Assembly: GCF_024703995.1 (NCBI RefSeq) | Contig: NZ_JAMXQV010000013.1 | Span: 124,001 to 188,000, forward strand | Reading direction: 5' to 3' | Source of the DNA: Amycolatopsis iheyensis | GTDB lineage: Bacteria > Actinomycetota > Actinomycetes > Mycobacteriales > Pseudonocardiaceae | DNA length: 64,000 bases | Part shown: positions 1 to 7,066 of the stretch, piece by piece | Layout of the letters: each line of letters starts with the position of its first letter | How positions within the stretch are numbered: position 1 is the stretch's first letter | Made by a program: the position numbers and the translations under genes | The notes under the pieces: generated by a model | What the model was told of the DNA's origin: nothing | Databases searched by the model: none | Seen by the model: the letters and a program-made list of their open reading frames with translations, nothing else

Positions 1-336
1 GCCGGTGGGCAGGTTCCCCACCGCGTGCAGCAGCACGGCCGCGGCGGCGTCCGGCCGCCGCGGCAGCACGTCTTCGACGACACCCGCGCCCATCGACACG
101 CCCACGAGCACGGTCGCCGCGGGGAGGTCGCGCACCGCGTCGAGGGCCCGTCCGGAGATGGTTTCCCAGCCGACGGCCCGCATCAGCGCGAAGCCTTCGT
201 CGATGGCCGGCGTCGTGCGGCCGTCGTAGAGGTCCGGGGTGGTGACGCGGTGCCCGGCCTCCCGCAGGCGCTCGGCGAACTCGAGTTCGGCGGGCCGGAG
301 CCCCAGGACGGAATGGAACACCACGATGTCGGCCAC
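1..336 (-). CDS. Dienelactone hydrolase family protein (C-terminal part off the window)
   Basis: Only the first 112 codons are present, read from a GTG at 336 to the left edge. The N-terminus (VADIVVFHSVLGLRP) is the first strand of an alpha/beta-hydrolase. It is followed by the substrate-loop phrase TTPDLYDG and the nucleophile elbow GVSMGAG near residue 78. These are hallmarks of the dienelactone hydrolase family; the elbow carries serine where classical dienelactone hydrolases have cysteine. A soluble cytoplasmic hydrolase is expected, substrate unknown. It diverges from the transglutaminase-like gene with only 35 bp between the two starts, so both share one small promoter region. The family call is solid; the reaction cannot be named because the catalytic Asp and His lie outside the window. 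Confidence 0.8.
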   Translation of the reverse strand, partial: MADIVVFHSVLGLRPAELEFAERLREAGHRVTTPDLYDGRTTPAIDEGFALMRAVGWETISGRALDAVRDLPAATVLVGVSMGAGVVEDVLPRRPDAAAAVLLHAVGNLPTG

Positions 337-371
337 CCGGCGATTCTGCCAAACGGTGGCATCATGGCCCG

Positions 372-1163
372 ATGGCCCCGCGAGCGACCGTCGACGTCGA
401 GTTCTCCTTCCGGGTCACCCGGCCCGGACCCGCGGCGATCTCGGTCGCCGCCGCGCACGCGGACACCGAAGAGCTCACCGTGTCCTGGCACGGCGAGTCC
501 GAGCTCGTCGAGTTCGCGCACGGCACCCGCGCCGAGGTCTTCGCGCTGCCCAAGGGCGAACACCGCGTCACCTACCACGCCGAGCGGGCGCTGACCGACC
601 CCGAACCGGAGCCGGTCACCCTCGCCGACGTCGCCGTGTTCACCCGGCCGAGCCGGTACTGCCCGTCCGACCGGGTCGCCGGGCTCGTCCCGCCCCAGGC
701 CGTCAAGGCCAAGGGGGACAAGGCGAAAGTCGACGCCGTCGTCCGGCACGTCCACGAGCGACTGTCCTATGTGGTCGGTGCGAGCCGCGCGACCGACGAC
801 GCGATCGACACGCTCCTGGCCGGGGAGGGCGTCTGCCGCGACTTCGCGCACGTCTGCGTCACCCTCTGCCGCTTCCTCGACATCCCCGCGCGCTACGTCG
901 GCGTCTACGCGCCCGGACTGTCCCCGATGGACTTCCACGCCGTCTTCGAGGCCGGCGTCGACGGGCACTGGCAGGTCTTCGACGCCACCCGCCTGGCGCC
1001 GCGGCAGACCATGCTCCGGATCTCCACCGGGCGCGACGCCGCCGACACCTCGTTCCTCGCCACCCTCGGCAGCGAGCTGGACTTCCTGGGCAGCACCGTG
1101 TTCGCGACGACGGACGCCGCGCTGCCCGTGGACGACGGCACCGAAGCGGTGATCCTGGGCTGA
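372..1163 (+). CDS. Transglutaminase-like cysteine peptidase family protein
   Basis: 263 aa with no signal peptide. The first ~90 residues resemble the N-terminal beta domain of bacterial transglutaminase-like proteins. The core follows, with the catalytic triad visible as Cys155 (GEGVCRDFAH), His189 (MDFHAVFEA) and Asp204 (WQVFDATRLAP). In bacteria such proteins usually act as cytoplasmic peptidases or amidases rather than protein cross-linkers. The substrate cannot be deduced. The start chosen is the ATG at 372; an upstream ATG at 364 is out of frame. The gene stands alone, divergent from the hydrolase gene and 53 bp before the YihY gene. Confidence 0.85.
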   Translation: MAPRATVDVEFSFRVTRPGPAAISVAAAHADTEELTVSWHGESELVEFAHGTRAEVFALPKGEHRVTYHAERALTDPEPEPVTLADVAVFTRPSRYCPSDRVAGLVPPQAVKAKGDKAKVDAVVRHVHERLSYVVGASRATDDAIDTLLAGEGVCRDFAHVCVTLCRFLDIPARYVGVYAPGLSPMDFHAVFEAGVDGHWQVFDATRLAPRQTMLRISTGRDAADTSFLATLGSELDFLGSTVFATTDAALPVDDGTEAVILG

Positions 1164-1216
1164 GCTTGGTCCGACCGCGTGTTGCCTGCGCAAAGACGCG
1201 CCTTCCTGGGTAGACA

Positions 1217-2242
1217 GTGTCCGTGAAGAGTTCCCCCAAGGCGCCGGGCCCCTGGGCCCGGGCGCGCGCCCGGTACCGGTGGCTGGACCACATCGCCCGC
1301 GCCGCCGACCGCTACATCGACGCCGGCGGCTACCACTACATCGCCTCCATCACCTACTTCAGCCTGCTCTCGCTCGTGCCGCTGCTGATGGTGACGTCGT
1401 CGGTGGCGGGGTTCGTGCTGGCCAGCCAGCCGCACCTGCTCGACACGATGGTCCACGCGATCGTCTCCACCCTGCCCGGCGGTCTGGGGACCAAGGCCAC
1501 GGACCTGCTCACCGGGTTCGTCAAGCAGCGGACCAGCGTCGGCGCGTTCGGTCTGGTCATCGGCCTCTACTCGGGCTGGAACTGGATGAACGCGCTGCGG
1601 GACTCGCTGACCGCGCTGTGGGGGCAGAACCGCTCCGACCAGCCGCTGCTGCGGCTGATCGCCGTCGACCTGCTCGCCCTGGTCGGCTTGAGCGCGGCGC
1701 TGCTGGTGTCCTTCACGCTCACCATCTCCGGGACCGCGCTCGGCAGCTACCTGCTGCGCCTGGCCGGGCTGGACGACACGAGCTGGGGCCACCAGCTCGT
1801 CTCCGCTTCCTCGGTGCCGCTGTCGCTGGCCGCCGACTGGCTGGTGTTCCTGTGGGTGCTCACCCGGCTGCCGCGGCAGAAGGTCGGCGTGCGCAGCGCG
1901 GTCCGCGGCGCGATCGCCCTGGCCGTCGGGTTCGAGGTGCTCAAGCTGGCCGGGGGCTTCTACCTGAGGTTGATCGGCGACTCGCCGACCGGCATCGCGT
2001 TCGGCTCGATCATCGGCCTCATCTTCTTCATCTCGCTCGTGGCGCGGCTGCTCGTCTACGTCACGGCGTGGACGGCGACCGGCTCCGACGCGCCGCCGCG
2101 GCCGGTGCAGCCACCGGCGCCGGTCGAGCTCAAGCCGGTGGTCGTGGTCGACCCGCCGATCGCCGTGCCGGCCACGGTCGGCGTCGTCACCGGCGTGCTG
2201 GGGACGCTGCTGGCCCTCAAGTGGCGACGTTCGCGAGGCTGA
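1217..2242 (+). CDS. YihY/virulence factor BrkB family membrane protein
   Basis: 341 aa integral membrane protein. After a basic N-terminus (KAPGPWARARARYRW) comes a region typical of the YihY/BrkB family (GGYHYIASITYFSLLSLVPLLM), then about six hydrophobic segments and a Pro-rich tail ending with a further hydrophobic stretch and a basic terminus. The family is widespread, its biochemical role is unsettled, and it was once misnamed RNase BN. The GTG at 1217 is the most upstream start that fits. The 3' end overlaps the convergent TetR gene by 26 bp, so transcription of one may interfere with the other. A second family member lies at 38083-39249, which has a more hydrophilic C-terminal tail. 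Confidence 0.85.
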   Translation: MSVKSSPKAPGPWARARARYRWLDHIARAADRYIDAGGYHYIASITYFSLLSLVPLLMVTSSVAGFVLASQPHLLDTMVHAIVSTLPGGLGTKATDLLTGFVKQRTSVGAFGLVIGLYSGWNWMNALRDSLTALWGQNRSDQPLLRLIAVDLLALVGLSAALLVSFTLTISGTALGSYLLRLAGLDDTSWGHQLVSASSVPLSLAADWLVFLWVLTRLPRQKVGVRSAVRGAIALAVGFEVLKLAGGFYLRLIGDSPTGIAFGSIIGLIFFISLVARLLVYVTAWTATGSDAPPRPVQPPAPVELKPVVVVDPPIAVPATVGVVTGVLGTLLALKWRRSRG

Positions 2243-2828
2243 ACAGCCGCGCGAGCTGGTGGTCGATCAGCGCGATCGCCGCTTCCGGCGTCCGCTGGCC
2301 CAGGATGATGCTGGTCTGCAGCCCGTCGACGCTGGACAGCAGCAGCTCGGCTTCGGGCAGCAGCTCCAGGTCGGCGGCCACCTCGCCGCGGTCGCGGCCC
2401 CAGCCGAGCAGGTCGGCGGTCAGCCGTTCCAGCTCGGGCGGCGCGGCGCTGAACGCCGACGCGAGCCCGGGGTCCGAAAGGGACCGGACGAAGTAGGCGA
2501 GGTGCACGAGGTAACGCGTGCGGCGTTCGTCGTCGACCGGCAGCATCCCGACGAGCATCGCGCGCAGGATCTCGCGCGGGGTCGCGTCCTCCTCCGGGCC
2601 GAGACCCGCGCGGATGCTCTCCCCGGCGTCGGCGTTGAGGATCTCCAGCGCGCCGAGCAGCAGGTCGTCGCGGGTGCCGAAGTAGTACTGGACCAGCCGC
2701 AGCGAGACCCCGGCTTCGGCCGCGACCTTGCGCAGGGACACGTCTTCCAGCCCACGCGCGCTCGCGATCCGCCAGACCGCTTCGGCGATCTGGCGGCGGC
2801 GTTGTTCGTGGTCAGCGAGTCTGGGCAT
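2217..2828 (-). CDS. TetR/AcrR family transcriptional regulator
   Basis: 203 aa. The N-terminal helix-turn-helix occupies about residues 10-55, with the recognition region VSLRKVAAEAGVSLRLVQYY. A BetI-like all-helical ligand domain follows. The start ATG lies 15 bp downstream of the ltp3-like stop codon on the same strand, so this is very probably the last gene of the DUF35-ltp4-ltp3 operon. That position suggests a local regulator responding to a sterol-derived acyl-CoA or related ligand, but this is inference. It does not look like KstR by its N-terminus. It overlaps the convergent YihY gene by 26 bp. Confidence 0.85.
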   Translation of the reverse strand: MPRLADHEQRRRQIAEAVWRIASARGLEDVSLRKVAAEAGVSLRLVQYYFGTRDDLLLGALEILNADAGESIRAGLGPEEDATPREILRAMLVGMLPVDDERRTRYLVHLAYFVRSLSDPGLASAFSAAPPELERLTADLLGWGRDRGEVAADLELLPEAELLLSSVDGLQTSIILGQRTPEAAIALIDHQLARLFSLANVAT

Positions 2829-2843
2829 GGTGGGTCGAGCGTA

Positions 2844-4007
2844 TCAACGCGGCTTGTCCGCGCCGACCACCCACATCGAGAAGTACTGCGACCCGCCGCC
2901 GTAGGCGTGTCCGACCGCGATGCGCGCGCCGTCCACCTGGTAGTCCCCGGCCCGGCCCATGACCTGCTTCGCCGCCTCGGAGAAGCGGAGCATGCCGGAC
3001 GCGCCGATCGGGTTGGACGACAGCACCCCGCCGGACGGGTTGACCGGCAGCCGGCCGCCGATCGCCGTCTCGCCGGCCTCGGTGACCTTCCAGCCCTCGC
3101 CCTCGGGCGCGAAGCCGAGGTTCTCCAGCCACATCGGCTCGAACCACGAGAACGGCACGTAGATCTCGGCGACGTCCACTTCGGACATCGGGTCCGTGAT
3201 CCCGGCCTCGGCCCAGAGCGCGGCCGCGGCGTCGCGCCCGGCCTGGGGGTTCACCTGGTCGCGGCCGGCGAACGTGGTCGGCTCGGTGCGCATCGCCGTC
3301 GCGTGGACCCACGCCGCGCCGCCCTCGACGGCGTCCCCGGCGGCCTCGTCGCCGAGCACCATCGCGCACGCGCCGTCGGACGACGGGCACGTCTCGTCGT
3401 AGCGGATCGGGTCCCACAGCATCTGCGACTTCCGCACCGATTCGACGGTGATGTCGGCCTGCTGGAGGTGGGCGAACGGGTTGAGGGCGCCGTTGCGCCG
3501 GTCCTTCGCCGCGACGATCGCGCCGACGTGCTCGGGCGCGCCCGAACGGCGGATGTAGGACCGGACGTGCGGCGCGAAGTAGCCGCCCGCGCCGGCGCCG
3601 ACCGGCATCTGGAACGGCGGCAGGATCGACAGGCCCCACATCGCGTTCGACTCGGACTGCTTCTCGTAGGCCACGGTGAGCACGCGGCGGTGCACGCCGG
3701 ACTGGATCAGCGACGTCGCGACCAGCGCCGTCGACCCGCCGACCGACCCGGCGGTGTGCACGCGCAGCAGCGGTTTCCCGGTCGCGCCCAGTGCGTCGGC
3801 GAGGAACAGCTCGGGCATCATGACGCCCTCGAACAGGTCCGGCGCCTTGCCGAGCACGACGGCGTCGATATCGGCCCAGCCGACCTGGGCGTCGGTCATC
3901 GCGCGGTCGATCGCCTCGCGCAGCAGGCCCGGCATCGAGACGTCCTGCCGCTTGGCGCGGTGGTGCGTCTGGCCGGTGCCGAGCACGGCGGTGAGCTGCT
4001 TGGTCAT
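2844..4007 (-). CDS. ltp3: Thiolase-fold lipid-transfer protein, Ltp3-like (sterol side-chain degradation)
   Basis: 387 aa thiolase superfamily protein of the SCPx/lipid-transfer-protein branch. Gene order and size match mycobacterial Rv3521-Rv3522-Rv3523, where the third gene is ltp3. The nucleophilic cysteine of true thiolases is missing: the corresponding stretch reads RVHTAGSVGGSTAL near residues 82-95. The C-terminal cysteine motif also lacks cysteine (GHAYGGGSQYFSM). The NPSGG...PIGASG signature is retained. In Rhodococcus, Ltp3 and Ltp4 are implicated as aldol-lyases that remove the branched C24 side chain of plant sterols, and the missing cysteine fits a non-thiolytic reaction. The start ATG overlaps the upstream stop (ATGA, 4004-4007), which fixes it. 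The symbol is by similarity and context. Confidence 0.8.
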   Translation of the reverse strand: MTKQLTAVLGTGQTHHRAKRQDVSMPGLLREAIDRAMTDAQVGWADIDAVVLGKAPDLFEGVMMPELFLADALGATGKPLLRVHTAGSVGGSTALVATSLIQSGVHRRVLTVAYEKQSESNAMWGLSILPPFQMPVGAGAGGYFAPHVRSYIRRSGAPEHVGAIVAAKDRRNGALNPFAHLQQADITVESVRKSQMLWDPIRYDETCPSSDGACAMVLGDEAAGDAVEGGAAWVHATAMRTEPTTFAGRDQVNPQAGRDAAAALWAEAGITDPMSEVDVAEIYVPFSWFEPMWLENLGFAPEGEGWKVTEAGETAIGGRLPVNPSGGVLSSNPIGASGMLRFSEAAKQVMGRAGDYQVDGARIAVGHAYGGGSQYFSMWVVGADKPR

Positions 4008-5017
4008 CGGGCCTCCAGCACGGTCACCAGGTTCTGTTGCAGGGCCGGGCCGCTCGTCGCGTGCGCCACGGCCTTGCGGGATTCGCCGCTGTGGATCCGG
4101 GCCGCCGCCTCGCCGATGCGGGCGAGTCCGGCGGAGAACATCGGGTTGGCGGCCAGCGCCCCACCCGACGGGTTGATCTTGACGTCGTCCTCGAGCTTCA
4201 ACGCCGTCCGCAGGATCAGCTCCTGGTGCGTGAACGGCGCGTGCAGCTCGGCGAGGTCGACGCCGTCGAGGTCGAGGGCCCGCGCGGCGATCTCGGTGGA
4301 CGGGCTGCGGGTGAGGTCGCGGGCGCCGAGCACGGGGGAGTCGACGCGGTGCTCGATGCCGCCGATCACCGCGGGGCGCTCGACGATGTCCTTGGCGCGG
4401 TCCACAGTGGACAGGACGATCACGGCGGCGCCGTCGGTCACCGGCGCGATGTCGTGCCGGCGCAGCGGATCCGCGAGGTAGGGCGTGTCGAGCAGCTCGC
4501 TGACGTCCCGGTCCGTGCCGCGCGCGGCGACCTCGGCGAGGTCCTTTTCGGACCAGAGCCCGGCTTCGAGGCCCATCCTGGCCTGGATCCCGGCGATCGA
4601 CACCGAGTCCGGCCACAAGGGAGCGACGACGTACGGGTCGAGCTGCAGGGCGAGCACGCGGCGCAGCTGCCCGGCGCTGGACTTGCCGAAGCCGTAGACG
4701 AGCGCGGTTTCGACCTCGCCCATCTTGATCTTCAGCCAGGCTTCGTAGAGCGCCCAGGCGGCGTCCATCTCGACGTGCGACTCGTGGATCGGCGGGAACG
4801 CGCCGATCGCGTCGACCGCGGCGATGAAGGAGAAGGCGCGGCCGGCGAGGTAGTCCGACGAGCCGGAGCACCAGAAGCCGATGTCCTGTTTGGTCAGCCC
4901 GGTCTTCTCGAAGACCTCGGCGAAGATCGGGACGAGCATTTCCACGCCGTTGGTGGTGCCCTCGGTCTCCCGGACGTTGGGCGCCTTGGCGAAGCCCGCG
5001 ATGGCGACGTCTGGCAT
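4004..5017 (-). CDS. ltp4: Thiolase-fold lipid-transfer protein, Ltp4-like (sterol side-chain degradation)
   Basis: 337 aa, shorter than classical thiolases and of the size of Rv3522/Ltp4. It starts MPDVAIAGFAKAPNVRETEG, typical of the lipid-transfer/thiolase branch. In the region where thiolases carry the nucleophile the sequence reads HVEMDAAWAL (about residues 81-90), with no cysteine. Near the C-terminus NPSGGALAANP is kept, while the usual Gly-His-Pro box is altered. It is expected to act with the DUF35 protein and Ltp3 as an aldolase-type complex on C24-branched steroyl-CoA substrates. It begins 7 bp after the DUF35 gene and overlaps ltp3 by 4 bp, so the three are one operon, probably under the KstR-like sites upstream of 6002. 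Confidence 0.8.
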   Translation of the reverse strand: MPDVAIAGFAKAPNVRETEGTTNGVEMLVPIFAEVFEKTGLTKQDIGFWCSGSSDYLAGRAFSFIAAVDAIGAFPPIHESHVEMDAAWALYEAWLKIKMGEVETALVYGFGKSSAGQLRRVLALQLDPYVVAPLWPDSVSIAGIQARMGLEAGLWSEKDLAEVAARGTDRDVSELLDTPYLADPLRRHDIAPVTDGAAVIVLSTVDRAKDIVERPAVIGGIEHRVDSPVLGARDLTRSPSTEIAARALDLDGVDLAELHAPFTHQELILRTALKLEDDVKINPSGGALAANPMFSAGLARIGEAAARIHSGESRKAVAHATSGPALQQNLVTVLEAR

Positions 5018-5024
5018 CAGGACC

Positions 5025-6002
5025 TCACAGGTGGTGGGCGAAGGTTTCGTAGGCCGCGTCCGGCTCGCCGGTCGGCTCGAAGTGGCTGATGTTCTCCAGC
5101 GACGTCCACCACTCGTCGCGGGGTTTCCAGGCCGCGCGCACCCGCATGCCCATCTTGACGTCCTGGGCGTCGCAGCCGAGGACGAGGTGGAGGAAGGCGA
5201 TGTCGGCCCCGTCGAGCAGGATGTACGCGGCGACGTACGGCGGCTTGAGGCGCTGGCCGAGGAACGGGACGTTGACGATGCAGAACGTCGTCACGATCCC
5301 GGTGTCGGGGAGTTCGACCTCTTCGGTGGTGGGGACGCCGTCGGTCGGGCACGAGCCGCGCGGCGGGATGTAGACCTTTTCGCAGGCGGGGCAGCGCTGG
5401 CCGATGAGCTTGCCTTCGGCGAGCCCGCGCAGGTAGCGGCTCTCCTCGGGGGAGGCCGAGTGCAGGTACTTCAGGTGCACGGGCGTGATGACGACGCTGA
5501 CCGGGGCGCCTTCCTCGCGCTCGGCGACCGGGGGCGCGGGCTCGGTGGGCGTCGTGTCCTCGGCGTCGACCGGGAGGAAGTAGGCGATGTCCCGGATGTG
5601 CCCGACGGTCTCGTCCGCCCACTTGACGCGCACGCGCTGGCCACTGTGGATCTTGCCGGGATCGCCGGCGTCGACCGCGTGGAGCAGCGCGGTGTCGGCG
5701 CCGTCGAGCTTGACCAGCGCCCAGGCGAAGGGCCGGTTCAGCGGCTGCCCGTCGAGCGGGTCGGCACACCACGACCAGGAGACGACGGTGCCCTCGTCGG
5801 CCACGGGGACGAACTCGCCGAGCTGTTCGGCGGTCCCGGGGTCGTACTCGAGGGGCGGGACGTGCACACGCCCGTCACTGCCCCGGATGCCTTCGATGCG
5901 GCGCTCACGAAGCGCGTTCACGAACCGGCCCAGGACGGGCCCGGTGGAGCGCGTGTAGTCGAAGCCGACGTTGAGGGGTGCCGCCAGTGGTGTCTCGGTC
6001 AC
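5025..6002 (-). CDS. Two-domain DUF35/OB-fold acyl-CoA-binding protein (Rv3521-like)
   Basis: 325 aa with two consecutive DUF35-type units. The second (about residues 185-320) has a zinc-ribbon start, GQRCPACEKVYIPPRGSCP, followed by an OB-fold ending in GMRVRAAWKPRDEWW. The first (about residues 20-145) keeps the helical lead-in and the OB-fold (SGQRVRVKWADE) but has lost the zinc cysteines, showing RRIEGIRGSDGRVHVPP instead. DUF35 proteins partner with thiolase-fold enzymes; in sterol degradation the ChsH2 DUF35 domain binds Ltp2. This one therefore likely activates the Ltp3/Ltp4 pair encoded directly downstream. It is the first gene of the operon, and KstR-like operators lie 9 and 54 bp upstream of its start. 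Confidence 0.82.
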   Translation of the reverse strand: MTETPLAAPLNVGFDYTRSTGPVLGRFVNALRERRIEGIRGSDGRVHVPPLEYDPGTAEQLGEFVPVADEGTVVSWSWCADPLDGQPLNRPFAWALVKLDGADTALLHAVDAGDPGKIHSGQRVRVKWADETVGHIRDIAYFLPVDAEDTTPTEPAPPVAEREEGAPVSVVITPVHLKYLHSASPEESRYLRGLAEGKLIGQRCPACEKVYIPPRGSCPTDGVPTTEEVELPDTGIVTTFCIVNVPFLGQRLKPPYVAAYILLDGADIAFLHLVLGCDAQDVKMGMRVRAAWKPRDEWWTSLENISHFEPTGEPDAAYETFAHHL

Positions 6003-6010
6003 ACCTTGAG

Positions 6011-6024
6011 TGAAACATGTTCTC
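6011..6024. promoter_or_regulatory. KstR-like operator, copy 1 (13 of 14 defining positions fit)
   Basis: TGAAACATGTTCTC fits the known KstR consensus TNNAACNNGTTNNA except for the last base (C for A). It lies 9 bp upstream of the DUF35 start, where a repressor would block the promoter or the first transcribed bases. KstR is the TetR-type repressor of cholesterol catabolism in Mycobacterium and Rhodococcus; no kstR gene is in this window. Confidence 0.6.
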
Positions 6025-6055
6025 GTTCTGGCGGCAAGATCCAGCTCGCAGCGGA

Positions 6056-6069
6056 TGTAACACGTTCTA
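6056..6069. promoter_or_regulatory. KstR-like operator, copy 2 (exact consensus)
   Basis: TGTAACACGTTCTA is a full match to TNNAACNNGTTNNA. It lies 54 bp upstream of the DUF35 gene start and 45 bp (centre to centre) from copy 1. Two sites in front of a sterol-type operon make chance less likely. Binding by KstR is inferred from the consensus and the gene content. Confidence 0.65.
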
Positions 6070-6086
6070 GACCAGGCCTATGACGG

Positions 6087-6206
6087 AAGGGTCGACACGC
6101 GTGATGGGGAGGTCGACACGCGTGATTGAAGGGTCGACACGGCGGACCTGCCGTGTCGACCCTCGAATCACGCGTGTCGACCCTCTGATCACGCGTGTCG
6201 ACCCTT
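6087..6206. repeat. Large inverted repeat, two 57-nt arms built from GGGTCGACACG units
   Basis: The left arm (6087-6143) and right arm (6150-6206) are reverse complements with about six mismatches, separated by a 6-nt loop (GGACCT). Each arm is itself three tandem variants of GGGTCGACACGCGTGAT. The inner 13 bp (GGGTCGACACGGC) pair perfectly. The element starts 9 bp after the echA19-like stop and ends before the KstR-like sites of the next operon. It could therefore act as a strong hairpin terminator separating the two leftward units. Confidence 0.85.
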
Positions 6207-6215
6207 GCTGCACGG

Positions 6216-7004
6216 TCAGTGGCCGCGGAACTCCGGCTTGCGCTTCTCGCTGAACGCGCGCGGGCCTTCCTTGGCGTCCTCTGATGCGAAGACCTCGATG
6301 CCGTACTGCGAGTCGAGCTTGAAGGCCTCCTCCTCGTGGAGGCCCTCGGTGTCGCGGATCGTCCGCAGGATCGCCCGGACCGCGACCGGGCCGTTCGCGT
6401 TCACCAGGGAAGCCAGCTCCAGGGCGCGGGAGAGGGCCTCGCCGTCGGGCACCACGTGGCCGATCAGGCCGATCGCCAAAGCTTCCACGGCGGAGAGGTG
6501 ACGGCCCGTGAGCAGGAGGTCCGCCGCGATCGTGTACGGGATCTGACGTGGCAGCCGCACCGCCGACCCGCCCATCGGGAACAACCCCCAGCGGGCTTCG
6601 GAGACCCCGAACCGCGCCGAAGCACCCGCCACCCGGATGTCCGTCCCCTGCAGGATCTCGGTCCCGCCGGCGATCGCCGGCCCCTCGACCGCCGCGATCA
6701 GCGGCTTCGTCAGGCGACGGCCCTTCAGGAGGCCCGGGATGCGCGAGGGGTCGAAGCGACCGGAAGAGAACGATTCCGACGGCGAGTTCCGCGACATCGA
6801 CTTCAGGTCCGCGCCCGCGCAGAACGCCCCGCCCGCGCCGGTCAGGACGCAGCTGCGAATCGAGTCGTCCGAGTCCACGCGGTCCCAGGCGTCGACCATG
6901 ATCGACATCATCTCGCCGGTGATCGCGTTGCGGGCCTCGGGCCGGTTCATCGTGACGACGAGGGTCTGCCCCTCCTGCGAAACCAGCGCGTGCGGTTCAC
7001 CCAC
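6216..7004 (-). CDS. echA19: Enoyl-CoA hydratase, EchA19-like (sterol side-chain beta-oxidation)
   Basis: 262 aa crotonase. The oxyanion-hole region is [13 protein letters not shown] (57-69), followed by [10 protein letters not shown] (108-117) with Glu116, and [12 protein letters not shown] with Glu136, the usual pair of catalytic acids. The stretches [19 protein letters not shown] and [14 protein letters not shown] closely match mycobacterial EchA19, as I recall it. EchA19 hydrates the C22 enoyl-CoA of the sterol side chain. The start is the GTG at 7004, which has a good ribosome site (GGAGG at 7011-7015); longer starts upstream would run through the promoter. It is divergent from fadD19 with a KstR-like site between them. 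Confidence 0.85.
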   Translation of the reverse strand: MGEPHALVSQEGQTLVVTMNRPEARNAITGEMMSIMVDAWDRVDSDDSIRSCVLTGAGGAFCAGADLKSMSRNSPSESFSSGRFDPSRIPGLLKGRRLTKPLIAAVEGPAIAGGTEILQGTDIRVAGASARFGVSEARWGLFPMGGSAVRLPRQIPYTIAADLLLTGRHLSAVEALAIGLIGHVVPDGEALSRALELASLVNANGPVAVRAILRTIRDTEGLHEEEAFKLDSQYGIEVFASEDAKEGPRAFSEKRKPEFRGH

Positions 7005-7042
7005 CGAATACCTCCAGGAGAAGCAGTGCCATTGCCCAGAAC

Positions 7043-7056
7043 GATAACATGTTCTA
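7043..7056. promoter_or_regulatory. KstR-like operator between echA19 and fadD19 (13 of 14 positions)
   Basis: GATAACATGTTCTA matches TNNAACNNGTTNNA except for the first base. It lies in the 62-bp gap between the two divergent starts, so one bound repressor could control both genes. Its ACATGT core includes an in-frame ATG for the rightward gene, one reason to prefer the downstream GTG as the start of fadD19. Confidence 0.6.
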
Positions 7057-7066
7057 CTTTGAGGGC

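Noticed and set aside
183-1213. Long open frames on both strands over the transglutaminase-like gene
   Set aside because: They are Arg/Gly/Pro-rich shadows of the 372-1163 gene with no domain; the real frame carries a full catalytic triad.
2259-4481. 740-codon plus-strand frame across the TetR and ltp3 genes
   Set aside because: Composition is typical of antisense high-GC shadow frames, and it covers three well-supported minus-strand genes.
6087-6206. CRISPR-like array
   Set aside because: Repeats occur in both orientations with spacers of only a few bases, and there are no cas genes.
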